Below, one piece after another: positions 41,983 to 50,000 of a stretch of DNA of 53,126 nucleotides. Numbering within the stretch: position 1 is the stretch's first letter; the number at the start of each line of letters is the position of its first letter. The DNA comes from a virus, in the IMG/VR virus record IMGVR_UViG_3300005577_000042, positions 1-53,126 of that record, one strand, 5' to 3'. The notes beneath the pieces were generated by a model. The model did not search any database and was not told the origin of the DNA. It was given only the letters and a program-made list of their open reading frames with translations. The position numbers and the translations under genes are program-made.

Positions 41983-42168
41983 ATGGCAATCATTTCAATT
42001 AACGTAGACGACAACCAAGCAGATTTGGAAGCCCTAAAAGCGAGAGTTCAACCCGCTGCTGACGCTTTAACAGCCGCTATTACCGAACTGCAAGCAGTTG
42101 CGACCGAATTTGCAGACTTTCAAATCACATTTACCGCTTCGGTAGCGCCTCCTCCGCCTTCAGCGTAA
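41983..42168 (+). CDS. Small helical protein on the opposite strand (61 aa)
   Basis: Begins MAIISINVDDNQADLEALKA; one long alanine-rich helix then a proline end (VAPPPPSA). A longer reading from 41887 adds 32 residues with MRFTHRHRHRFSEN; the promoter-like box at 41875 disfavours it but does not exclude it. It is oriented against the head genes and ends at a terminator of its own. No family is recognised. Confidence 0.55.
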   Translation: MAIISINVDDNQADLEALKARVQPAADALTAAITELQAVATEFADFQITFTASVAPPPPSA

Positions 42169-42174
42169 GAAATT

Positions 42175-42200
42175 AAAGCCTCGCTTGCCGGGGCTTTTTT
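42175..42200 (+). terminator. Intrinsic terminator of the plus-strand gene
   Basis: AAAGCCTC (42175-42182) and GGGGCTTT (42190-42197) form an 8-bp stem (one G-U), loop 7 nt, followed by T-run. It overlaps the last codons of the convergent portal gene. Confidence 0.8.
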
Positions 42201-44646
42201 ATGCCGCTTGCCCTTGCTCCGGTTGTTGCTCTTGCGGCTGTTCCTGTTCCGCTTGCTGCGCTTCTGCCTGTTGCTGCTGAACACCTGCCGCCTGTGCCAT
42301 CGTTTGTAAATAGTTCATTGCGTTGGCGTGGTCTATAGCGTGCTCCAACGGCAAGCCCTCAAAAACAAACGAAGGCAACGTCGAAATGCTTCCTCCTGGC
42401 TTAGCCAGTTCAGCCGTAACCAAATTAGCTTTTAATATGCCCAAGAACTTGGCATTTTCCACCATTAATTGCGTCTCCCTCTCTCTCAAATCAGCCGCCT
42501 CTTTCTGCGTTGCCGTAAACTGCGCCAACTGAAGTTCGCCCTGCGTCTTAGCTTGTGCCCCTGCAACTGCTGCCTGCGTATTCTGCTGACTGAGCGCCAT
42601 CTGATTCTCCTGCATCGTCTTCTGCCGCTTATTAATCCGCTGCGACATCACATATGAAGCCCACTTAACGTTAGTTACTGCCAATTCCCGTATATCAAGC
42701 GCATCCGAAAACTCAATCTTATCATTAGCCAAGGCCGCCTGAATATTATTCTCCAAAGCAACCTGTTCTGTATCGCCAATAATAGTTTTTATCTGAATAT
42801 CAAAGGCTGTTTGCCCCCAATCCGGCGTGGCTTCCAATTTCAGATATTCGACCTTGCCCGTCCCCAACGCCTGCCTATACCCATCGTAAAATTGTACGCC
42901 CCATTTCTTGCCGTACATAAGAATATCCCATCCGCGTAGCTGAACAACTTTGCTCGTGCGTTGCAAAACGTTTAGGAATGAATTGTAGATATAGTTAGAG
43001 GTGCTTTCGCCAGTCTGCTTAGCCTCCTGTAACACCTTCTGCCCCACAGCTTGGTTGCGGATGTTGCCACTGTCAAGTTCGTTGGAAATAATGTTGGTGA
43101 TGACGAGCAACTCGTTTTGCTTCAACTGTTGCAACGCTTCCAACTTAGGGCTGAACGGCACTTGGTTAGCTTGTACTGGTACGCGCCTTTGTCCACCCTC
43201 TATCCCCTCATCCGGTATCGACTTATAGTAACGTATACCCGTTTGCTTGTATACCTCATATAAGCCCTGTGGTGACATTGTAGTATTCCCGCCATCTAAA
43301 GATATGTCAGACATCAATGCGACGTCTATATCGTACCCATCCGGTGCTGCTGCGGCAACTATCTTCAATTGCTGCAATTCATACAGCGTCATCTTCTTAA
43401 CAGAAGGTATGAGCTGTTCCATCAAAGGCTTATTGGACATTTCCGTATTGTCGTACATATATACACAATACTGCGAAATGATTTCTTCCAAGTTCTTTTC
43501 AGGCTTCACCATGTTCTTGGACAACCCCCACCGCAAAACGTGGTTGGTGTCCATGATATAAACGCCAGTATAGGATACATAATAGGGCGTCGATTCCAAT
43601 TCGCTGACGTCTGCATTGGGGTTGGTTACCTCATCCACAATAGACTCCCGGCCAAACTTATTGGTGACAACTGACTTTTTCATGTTGTACAGCGTCTTGA
43701 AATCCATCTCGACAACTGGTACGCGCCATGCATCATAAGGCCGCGCTATACTGGTATAGTAAAGTGGCGTCCATGTGAATCCCCACATTGCAGGGTTCCC
43801 GTATTGGCCTACAAGGGTATGAGAGAGGTTATATAACTCCTGCTCATCTACTTTTCCGGGATAAAGTAGGCGAATTTCCATGATGGACAGGTAGTATATC
43901 TCGCCCAAGTACTGCCAATCTCTAAAGTCGTTCCACTCGCTGTAAGAAGTGATAAGGTTTTCGGGCTTGATGCATCGTATCTTGATTCGCCCAGTTCCGT
44001 CAACATAGGTCTTTGTCCCGGCTATTCCGCAATTAATCAAATCATCTAACAGTCTATCCTTCACCACATCAGTAAAGCCATTCTCATAGAAAACGATGTT
44101 GATTAGGTTTTCCATGATGACTTCTTCGCGCTCTTTGTAGCTGAAGCCAAACTCCATATTGATGTCGGCTTCGGTTTCAGGATCGTTATCACTAAACTCT
44201 TCGGTCTGAACGCCCGATTGTTGCTGAACGGCTTGTATATCGTCCTTGTGTTTTAACTTGAATAATGCTGTTTGCTTGGCCGTGTCTCGTTTGCCCAAGG
44301 TGAAGAGATCGACCGCATAGCACTGAATAAGTTCGTCGCGCTGGTTGTAACGATCTTTTAGTCTATTAAGATAAGGCTTAAGTATGTTCAAACTATCGTA
44401 GGGAAGATTTAATACCGAAAACTCGCCGTCAAGGTCAAGGATGTCTTTAAATTCATCCATATTATACTTACCCAACGCATAGGAACGGTTGTAGTCAAAG
44501 CGTTGTTTGCGTTGGAGTCTGGATGTACCTAAATAGCCTGTTTGCCACTGCGCGGCAGCCGCTTTCATCATTTTTAACCCATAAGCCTCAGTATCTTTTT
44601 CAGAATCAGAATTTAACGGATTGATAGCGGCTGATACTTCATTCAT
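42199..44646 (-). CDS. Portal protein (815 aa)
   Basis: Large helical protein directly downstream of the terminase. The middle has SYSEWNDFRDWQYLGEIYYL and LSIMEIRLLYPG, a pattern I associate with portals of Bacteroidota podoviruses including crAss-like phages. The C-terminal 130 residues form Gln/Ala-rich helices (QAAVAGAQAKTQGELQLAQF) ending in poly-Gln/Glu, typical of the portal barrel. The portal forms the dodecameric DNA gate at one capsid vertex. The length is near the upper range of the family. Confidence 0.8.
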   Translation of the reverse strand: MNEVSAAINPLNSDSEKDTEAYGLKMMKAAAAQWQTGYLGTSRLQRKQRFDYNRSYALGKYNMDEFKDILDLDGEFSVLNLPYDSLNILKPYLNRLKDRYNQRDELIQCYAVDLFTLGKRDTAKQTALFKLKHKDDIQAVQQQSGVQTEEFSDNDPETEADINMEFGFSYKEREEVIMENLINIVFYENGFTDVVKDRLLDDLINCGIAGTKTYVDGTGRIKIRCIKPENLITSYSEWNDFRDWQYLGEIYYLSIMEIRLLYPGKVDEQELYNLSHTLVGQYGNPAMWGFTWTPLYYTSIARPYDAWRVPVVEMDFKTLYNMKKSVVTNKFGRESIVDEVTNPNADVSELESTPYYVSYTGVYIMDTNHVLRWGLSKNMVKPEKNLEEIISQYCVYMYDNTEMSNKPLMEQLIPSVKKMTLYELQQLKIVAAAAPDGYDIDVALMSDISLDGGNTTMSPQGLYEVYKQTGIRYYKSIPDEGIEGGQRRVPVQANQVPFSPKLEALQQLKQNELLVITNIISNELDSGNIRNQAVGQKVLQEAKQTGESTSNYIYNSFLNVLQRTSKVVQLRGWDILMYGKKWGVQFYDGYRQALGTGKVEYLKLEATPDWGQTAFDIQIKTIIGDTEQVALENNIQAALANDKIEFSDALDIRELAVTNVKWASYVMSQRINKRQKTMQENQMALSQQNTQAAVAGAQAKTQGELQLAQFTATQKEAADLRERETQLMVENAKFLGILKANLVTAELAKPGGSISTLPSFVFEGLPLEHAIDHANAMNYLQTMAQAAGVQQQQAEAQQAEQEQPQEQQPEQGQAA

Positions 44647-44663
44647 TATTTGTCAATTTAATC

Positions 44664-44671
44664 CAAATATA
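44664..44671 (-). promoter_or_regulatory. Candidate late promoter box (TATATTTG)
   Basis: Minus-strand ATTATATTTGG lies 17 nt before the portal start at 44646. GTAAC occurs 11 nt upstream in the place where related sites have ATTAC. Confidence 0.45.
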
Positions 44672-44720
44672 ATGTTTTGTACGTTACGAATTTTTTACTA
44701 CCTTAGTATTGCAAATCGTG

Positions 44721-44793
44721 GTTCAGCATGATTAAAGAAATTAAACAGTCCTGTTTGGGATTGAAGGCTGAACACTTCAATTCTGACGGGACT
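44721..44793 (+). ncRNA. Pseudoknotted RNA element C, upstream of HNH gene
   Basis: P1: GTTCAGC (44721-44727) with GCTGAAC (44767-44773). P2: AGTCCTGT (44747-44754) with ACGGGACT (44786-44793), 8 bp with one G-U, followed by TCTTTTTT. P3: ATTGAAG (44760-44766) with CTTCAAT (44775-44781), a perfect 7-bp hairpin whose 8-nt loop holds the P1 3' strand. The ATG follows 10 nt after P2. It lies antisense to the late operon with no gene before it on this strand. Confidence 0.75.
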
Positions 44794-44803
44794 TCTTTTT
44801 TAT

Positions 44804-45481
44804 ATGAAAATTTGTACGAAATGTAAGGTAGAAAAGGAATTAAGTGAGTTTAATGTTAGCTTAGATAGAAAAGATGGGTATTATAATAGATGTAGGTTAT
44901 GCGTAAACATTACTAATTATGAACGAAAAAATAAAGTTTACGCAGGAGTAATTACTGAACCGCTTGTATCTTTTGAAGGAGAGGAATGGAAGACGGTAGA
45001 AAATTATCCTGATTACATGATAAGCAATTTTGGCAGAGTTTACAGCTATAGAAAATCTAGGGGGTATAATGGCAAGTTTTTAAAACAAAATAATTGTGGC
45101 GGATATTTAAATGTTGGGCTTTATGGAGATAACAATAAAATGAATACCGTATTAGTTCATTTATTAGTTGCCAATAGTTTTGTGCCTAAAATAGAAGGCA
45201 AGGAATTAGTTAATCACATTGATGGGGATAAATCTAACGCGCATTATTTGAATTTAGAGTGGGTGGATAATAGGGAGAATTTATCCCATGCATTCTTGAC
45301 AAAAAATGTAGCCTCAAAATACACGGGGGTTCATTTAAGAAAAGATTTAAATAAATGGATAGCTGCAATTAGAATAAATAAAAAACTTAAACATTTAGGG
45401 GTATTCTTAAATGAAGAAGATGCCGCCCAAGCCTACAAGGATGCTCTTATAGAGTATGGGTTAACTAACAAATATGCCTAA
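44804..45481 (+). CDS. HNH homing-type endonuclease with zinc ribbon, NUMOD4, HNH and AP2 (225 aa)
   Basis: Zinc ribbon at residues 4-33 (CTKC ... CRLC). NUMOD4: EGEEWKTVENYPDYMISNFG. HNH core: VNHIDGDKSNAHYLNLEWVD. AP2-type DNA-binding domain: SKYTGVHLRKDLNKWIAAIR onward. It is AT-rich and antisense to the packaging operon, between terminase and portal. Its stop overlaps the terminase stop by two bases. It shares the AP2 end with the HNH at 27502-28035 and the zinc ribbon with the HNH at 35201-35896, so the three look like domain-shuffled relatives. Confidence 0.9.
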   Translation: MKICTKCKVEKELSEFNVSLDRKDGYYNRCRLCVNITNYERKNKVYAGVITEPLVSFEGEEWKTVENYPDYMISNFGRVYSYRKSRGYNGKFLKQNNCGGYLNVGLYGDNNKMNTVLVHLLVANSFVPKIEGKELVNHIDGDKSNAHYLNLEWVDNRENLSHAFLTKNVASKYTGVHLRKDLNKWIAAIRINKKLKHLGVFLNEEDAAQAYKDALIEYGLTNKYA

Positions 45482-47562
45482 AACGGTATTTTATCACTAA
45501 TTGGATCATGATATTTCGATAAATCAATATACCCTCCATTAGCATCCTGCCTTTTCTGGCTATTCTTAAACTTCAGGAACTGCGGCGTACGCGTATCTTT
45601 CTTAGGCTGTTCACCTGTCTCCCATCCGCCTAACAGCGCCATAGAGAAAGCAATTACCTCATCTGACTTGGTACGGTCGTTCACATCGAAGTCGATTAAT
45701 TGGTCAATCAGTTCAATAAAATATATTTTGTGCCAACGGGCGTACAGGTACGATACCAACACCTGAAATTGCTTCTGAAAAGCGTATGGGTCTTTAGATA
45801 GCGTCCCCGGTCGCGGTGTATGGTTTCGCTTAGTCGGGTCAATAGCTACCTTTGGCGTCCACATGACATAGTTCCTGAATAGTTCGCGAACAAATGTTTC
45901 GTAATAGTCCGGTACGTCAGATTCGTAGTTTACCTTGCACCCGAAGTACTGTAGGATAATCATAACGTTTTTATGGAAATCCTCTACGCGCCTTGTGCGC
46001 TGTGCATAGCGTAGGATTGGAAGTCCACTATTTTCGTAGTCATCCGCATTGCCTTTACGGAAGATGTACAGCACACCCATTGATCCCGGCCCTGAAACAA
46101 TCGTTGCAGCAAACGGGTCACACCCTCCTACAAACTCCTCGCAGTTGAGCGGTCGCCACTGGTTAAGCTCTCCCGGCTTACGAGCATTGGACATAGTTGA
46201 CTTAGGAAAATCCCAAATGAATGAAGCGTGTCCTTGCGGATCGTCGCGCCACTTGGCTAACCCATCTATGTCGCGGTAGAAGGTGACGGTTCTTCTCAAA
46301 TTCTTAGGTGCTTTCTCACCTGTCAGGCTTGTTCCATCCAAATATTCTTTCTGTTGCTCTAAGTAGTCGTATATCTCTTGGTCGAATGTGCCGGAGTTTT
46401 CAGATACTTGGAAGGCGTGTTTGAGGGTTAATGGGTTTTTACGTTGTGCTGCTTTTAGCTTTTCATCTTTCAGGTTAGCCCACGTAGATAGAATGTACTC
46501 TCGCGCCAATTCCCTGTTTGATATACCATATTCATCAACGAAGGGCTGTTTTGTTATTGGATGATGTCCTGAAAAGCCGAAGTCCGCCGGGATGAACAGG
46601 TTTGTTAACATGGAGTTTGTACGATTTGTCTCAGGATTAAGGGTTGAAATCATACTATCGTCCCACGTTTTCTTTGCATTCTTGCCACCTCTGCGCTCCA
46701 TTTCCTCTACGGTGGTAGTGCGTATAGCTTTTCCTACAATATTAGCACCTATGACTAAACAGAACTGTACTACGCCCCATCTTGTATCGGTATTAACATT
46801 GACAGCCTTCCCAAACTCGTCTTCAAAGTAAGTATGTAATTCATCGCCATCATACCCGTCTTCTTCAGATGCCCTAAAGTCAATAGAGCTATCTAATACC
46901 TCACCGTATACTTTCTTTTCCTTGTTTGTGCTACGTGTTCGCGGCTCACTAAACTCTAACACAGTAGCAGGACGTGTTTCTCCGCTATCAATAGGTTTTA
47001 ACCAATTGGGCAATTTCTGCCACGACTTAATAAGTTTACTGAACACCAACTTGCCATCGGCATTCGTCTTGGATTGTATACCGCAACGATGGAAAGGATT
47101 GGTCATGGTTCTAAAATAAGCCAAGCCAGTAGACCATACTGTTTTACCAAAGCGTCGGTTGGTGATGAGATTACCGCCAGCCATATTATCCATCTGCTCT
47201 ATCTGCCAAAACCAGAGCGAGGCATAAAGTTGGCTATCAACAAACCTCATCCGCTTGCCTTTATCAGTCCAGTAGTTCAGGAAGAAATAGTAGAAAGGCG
47301 TGAACCAATATAGTTCGCCATTGATGAATAGCCAATAGCCGTATTTGAACCGGAGTGCTTCGGTAACTAAAAACTCTTGGGATGGATCGCGATTTCGGTC
47401 AGGTTGTACCGTATAAGTAAAAAATTGCTCCTTAGCAGGTAAATTCCAATTAGCAATAGTCTTGTAATCTTTTGGTGGCTCAGGTTGAATTACTGTTATT
47501 TCGCCTATCAGTCGCTCGCGATCGAACCTACCAATGGCATCTTTAATCTCCTGAACCGTCAT
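45478..47562 (-). CDS. terL: Terminase large subunit (694 aa)
   Basis: Two-domain packaging motor. Walker A-like: NRRFGKTVWS near residue 135. Walker B with catalytic Glu: LHTYFEDEFGK near 245. RNase H-type nuclease acids: VGGCDPFAAT near 475, NYESDVPDYYE near 540 and NDRTKSDEVIAFSMA near 645. The enzyme uses ATP to pump DNA through the portal and cuts concatemers. Its ATG overlaps the stop of the preceding gene (ATGA), as is usual for a terS-terL pair. It lies upstream of the portal, with the HNH cassette C inserted between them. Confidence 0.92.
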   Translation of the reverse strand: MTVQEIKDAIGRFDRERLIGEITVIQPEPPKDYKTIANWNLPAKEQFFTYTVQPDRNRDPSQEFLVTEALRFKYGYWLFINGELYWFTPFYYFFLNYWTDKGKRMRFVDSQLYASLWFWQIEQMDNMAGGNLITNRRFGKTVWSTGLAYFRTMTNPFHRCGIQSKTNADGKLVFSKLIKSWQKLPNWLKPIDSGETRPATVLEFSEPRTRSTNKEKKVYGEVLDSSIDFRASEEDGYDGDELHTYFEDEFGKAVNVNTDTRWGVVQFCLVIGANIVGKAIRTTTVEEMERRGGKNAKKTWDDSMISTLNPETNRTNSMLTNLFIPADFGFSGHHPITKQPFVDEYGISNRELAREYILSTWANLKDEKLKAAQRKNPLTLKHAFQVSENSGTFDQEIYDYLEQQKEYLDGTSLTGEKAPKNLRRTVTFYRDIDGLAKWRDDPQGHASFIWDFPKSTMSNARKPGELNQWRPLNCEEFVGGCDPFAATIVSGPGSMGVLYIFRKGNADDYENSGLPILRYAQRTRRVEDFHKNVMIILQYFGCKVNYESDVPDYYETFVRELFRNYVMWTPKVAIDPTKRNHTPRPGTLSKDPYAFQKQFQVLVSYLYARWHKIYFIELIDQLIDFDVNDRTKSDEVIAFSMALLGGWETGEQPKKDTRTPQFLKFKNSQKRQDANGGYIDLSKYHDPISDKIPF

Positions 47563-47825
47563 TTCTTAGTGCCGTTTAGTATGATGTCCTGAATATTGCG
47601 AACCTTAGCCCCTTCCGACTTCTCTCCCTCGCTACCCTCATCCGCCTGATTCAACTTCTTAATCTTATCAGACTTATCTAATAGCTTAATAACAACTTCG
47701 AACATATCTTCGTCGAGTAGATGCTTACCTTTCCCGTTACCTAATCGCCACTCGCGTAATTCGTTGGTATATATCTCGAAAATCTTATTCAGTTCTTCAA
47801 TCAGGTTTGCGCTTGCTGTTTCCAT
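47559..47825 (-). CDS. Candidate terminase small subunit or packaging accessory (88 aa)
   Basis: All-helical and charged (METASANLIEELNKIFEIYT ... VIKLLDKSDKIKKLNQADEG). It ends 4 nt into the terminase large gene. The position is that of a small terminase subunit, but no clear DNA-binding motif is seen. The wHTH protein just upstream is an alternative candidate. Confidence 0.5.
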   Translation of the reverse strand: METASANLIEELNKIFEIYTNELREWRLGNGKGKHLLDEDMFEVVIKLLDKSDKIKKLNQADEGSEGEKSEGAKVRNIQDIILNGTKK

Positions 47826-48336
47826 AATATTCCTTAAAGCTACTAAATAACTTTTGACCTTTCAAACTTGGTACAATTGTCATTGCTTTGGTGCTGTTCC
47901 TGAATACTTCTACCCATCCCTCTTGCTCCAAGTACTGCATACGGTATCTCAGAACGCTATAATCCCACCCGAATTGCTTTAATTTAGGTAAAGTCGGGTT
48001 CTCGACGGTTAGAATAGCTAATAAAATGGGGAAGATGGTAATATGAATGCCGCTTTCTGCGCAGAACCGGCTTACAACGATGGTATCAGACACCATATCG
48101 GCAAATTCGCCTCGTCCGCGCTGTATGGGAACGGTCACTTCTTTTGTAACCTTCTTAACTATCTTAACTTTCTTTATTTTTGGAGGTTTAACAGGTTTGC
48201 CAAGTTCCTTTACACACTTATTGTAGCCGTACATGTAGTACTGCTTGCGAATCCGGTGAAGATTTAAGTTCATTGACTTAATCTTTGCCCTTAGTTCGGC
48301 TATAACTTCATGCGATAGCTTCTTCTTTTTCGGCAT
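47797..48336 (-). CDS. Winged-helix-like DNA-binding protein (179 aa)
   Basis: Lysine-rich start (MPKKKKLSHEVIAELRAKIK) and a basic linker (KKVKIVKKVTKEV). The C-terminal half resembles a winged helix: ILLAILTVENPTLPKLKQFG, DYSVLRYRMQYLEQEGWVEV and a wing (NSTKAMTIVPSLKGQKLF). It could be the terminase small subunit recognising packaging sites, or a late regulator. It overlaps both neighbours by 29 nt. Confidence 0.6.
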   Translation of the reverse strand: MPKKKKLSHEVIAELRAKIKSMNLNLHRIRKQYYMYGYNKCVKELGKPVKPPKIKKVKIVKKVTKEVTVPIQRGRGEFADMVSDTIVVSRFCAESGIHITIFPILLAILTVENPTLPKLKQFGWDYSVLRYRMQYLEQEGWVEVFRNSTKAMTIVPSLKGQKLFSSFKEYYGNSKRKPD

Positions 48337-48916
48337 GGATAACTTTTCCTACAATTTCTTCTTTGGTGAGCCGGATGTATCTGTTTGGGTAGATAGTGAA
48401 CTCATAGTTGTACTTGTCTATAGACAATACCGTGTCGCCAACTGCTATTTCGTCGGCATCGGGCGGTATGTGCGTAATCCGTACCTGCAAGTTCTCTTTT
48501 TTGCCACCCAATTCATAGATAAGGCCCGACTGTGTGGTTTGTTCAGGCGTATAAACCTGTTTACCTAAGTAAGTTCCTGGCACAAGCTCCCACGTCCCCG
48601 ACTCGCGGAATGTGAAAAATACGTAGTCGGCTATGATGAAGGCTTCGTTGGTGACAATGTCGCCGCAGCTGGCCGTCTCGTGCGCCATGTAATGGACGAA
48701 TAGCCTGTCACCAACCTTATACGGGTACTTATCATTGGCTGCCAACACTGTGCATATCTGCGGTTTCGTTTCGAGATAATTTACGTTCTCCTGTGACTTT
48801 TCATCATATGTGTCGCGCCAGTCATCGGGGCGAATTAGTTGAACACCACCAACATCAAAAATCTTATTGTGAGTCGTCTCAAACTTTACACGTATGCGGT
48901 TATGGATGCACTTCAT
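48308..48916 (-). CDS. GroES-like co-chaperonin, two tandem Cpn10-type domains (202 aa)
   Basis: The first half (residues about 1-100) has IHNRIRVKFETTHNKIFDVG with GVQLI, then VLAANDKYPYKVGDRLFVHY and EAFIIADYVFFTF. This follows the Cpn10 order: a basic start, GG-I strand, V-x-VG, KVGD-x-V and a final I-x-E-x-I type strand. The second half repeats the pattern, ending IAVGDTVLSIDKYNYEFTIY and NRYIRLTKEEIVGKVI, close to the Cpn10 C-terminus. Phage co-chaperonins such as T4 gp31 adapt host GroEL for capsid protein folding. The mobile loop for GroEL binding cannot be identified with certainty. Confidence 0.6.
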   Translation of the reverse strand: MKCIHNRIRVKFETTHNKIFDVGGVQLIRPDDWRDTYDEKSQENVNYLETKPQICTVLAANDKYPYKVGDRLFVHYMAHETASCGDIVTNEAFIIADYVFFTFRESGTWELVPGTYLGKQVYTPEQTTQSGLIYELGGKKENLQVRITHIPPDADEIAVGDTVLSIDKYNYEFTIYPNRYIRLTKEEIVGKVIHAEKEEAIA

Positions 48917-49881
48917 GCCTTCAACCTTTCTATTCTTAACAAATTTACTTTAGACAATAATAAATTTTCTTTAATGTAATTCCAAGCCACTTCGTTGCTC
49001 TCTCTTAAATAATCACCGTGTTCCAAGTTGCATTCAAGGTATTTTAAGTCGGTAACAACCACATCTGGCAAATTATATTCTGGCAATCCAGTGTTGGCGA
49101 ACACAGCCGACCCGCAGTAAGCCATTTCCAAAAAGAAGATGTTAGACTTGCTGCGATTAAACTTCGTATTAGCAAGTGGGTAGAATGCTACGCAGGCGTT
49201 TTGATTCATCATCCACTGCATATACTCCACCATATTCAGGCCACCTGTATAGGCAATGTAGTTATCGCCGCATCTGTTCTCTAAATAATGAAAACGCTGC
49301 CCGAAGAAAACAAATCGCCAATCTTTTTTCCCGTTGACCATATTAATTATTTTCTCTGGTACGCCTATGTCGTACATGTCTCCGTAATGTGAGTCGCCGC
49401 CGCGATAGGTAGCTATTTTGTTATAAGTGAACGGGCGTTTGTTACGAACGGGGAAGGCATGATCGTCGTGGGCATTTGGTATAACGTGTATGTTTTTATT
49501 ATACAACCTGAACGCGCTCTTAATTTCGGGCGTGGATACCCAAACCTCATCAGCTAATGTAATGCAGTCAATAGTGGACTTCTTTTCATGTTCGTATTGG
49601 GTATATAGTGGATTCAGCGTACCCAGTGACAACGGGCTGTCGTCCCAATCTATTATCACCGTCTTGTGCCAACGCTTGGCGGTTTTGATAAAATCAATAG
49701 CGATTTGACCTTGTGGCCTCAGCAGGAACACGGTGTCGAAAGAATCGAGTAGTTGAAAGTTTAGTATTGAGTCACGGCATTCGACAAGAGTGAGTTGTTT
49801 GTCTTGTATATACTCGAGAGGTTTGATTCTATAGAACTCTGAGCCACCGTCAAAGAATTTGTAGTAAAGGATTCGCTTCAT
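48913..49881 (-). CDS. Glycosyltransferase, GT-B fold (322 aa)
   Basis: Motifs in order: DWDDSPLSLG, ADEVWVSTPEI, HVIPNAHDD (the family 4 hinge motif), and FNRSKSNIFFLEMAYCGSAV with FANTGLPEY, which equals the ExxxxG(x)P donor-binding region of GT4-type enzymes. It transfers a sugar from a nucleotide donor to an unknown acceptor. No membrane segment. It is the last gene of the modification cluster before the GroES-like gene and overlaps it by 4 nt. Confidence 0.8.
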   Translation of the reverse strand: MKRILYYKFFDGGSEFYRIKPLEYIQDKQLTLVECRDSILNFQLLDSFDTVFLLRPQGQIAIDFIKTAKRWHKTVIIDWDDSPLSLGTLNPLYTQYEHEKKSTIDCITLADEVWVSTPEIKSAFRLYNKNIHVIPNAHDDHAFPVRNKRPFTYNKIATYRGGDSHYGDMYDIGVPEKIINMVNGKKDWRFVFFGQRFHYLENRCGDNYIAYTGGLNMVEYMQWMMNQNACVAFYPLANTKFNRSKSNIFFLEMAYCGSAVFANTGLPEYNLPDVVVTDLKYLECNLEHGDYLRESNEVAWNYIKENLLLSKVNLLRIERLKA

Positions 49882-50000
49882 TTAAGTGTCCCCCTAACCC
49901 ATCCCCAGTGCCCTACAACCAGCCACGCCGCTACAGACATAAGAACAACGAAACCTATCGAGGCGAGGATGGCAGGCCAGTGTTGTTTAATAAAGGTCAT
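49878..50000 (-). CDS. Micro-protein with one membrane segment (40 aa)
   Basis: Begins MTFIKQHWPAILASIGFVVL, with the helix continuing MSVAAWLVVGHWGW and a short basic end. Both ends are coupled by ATGA overlaps: stop of the methyltransferase upstream and start of the glycosyltransferase downstream. Could anchor the modification enzymes at the inner membrane. No family is recognised. Confidence 0.5.
   Translation of the reverse strand: MTFIKQHWPAILASIGFVVLMSVAAWLVVGHWGWVRGTLK

Noticed and set aside
44721-45481. Group I intron carrying an HNH gene
   Set aside because: The flanking genes are complete and not interrupted, and the RNA element is far too short to contain a P4-P6 domain; only the interleaved helices are reminiscent.
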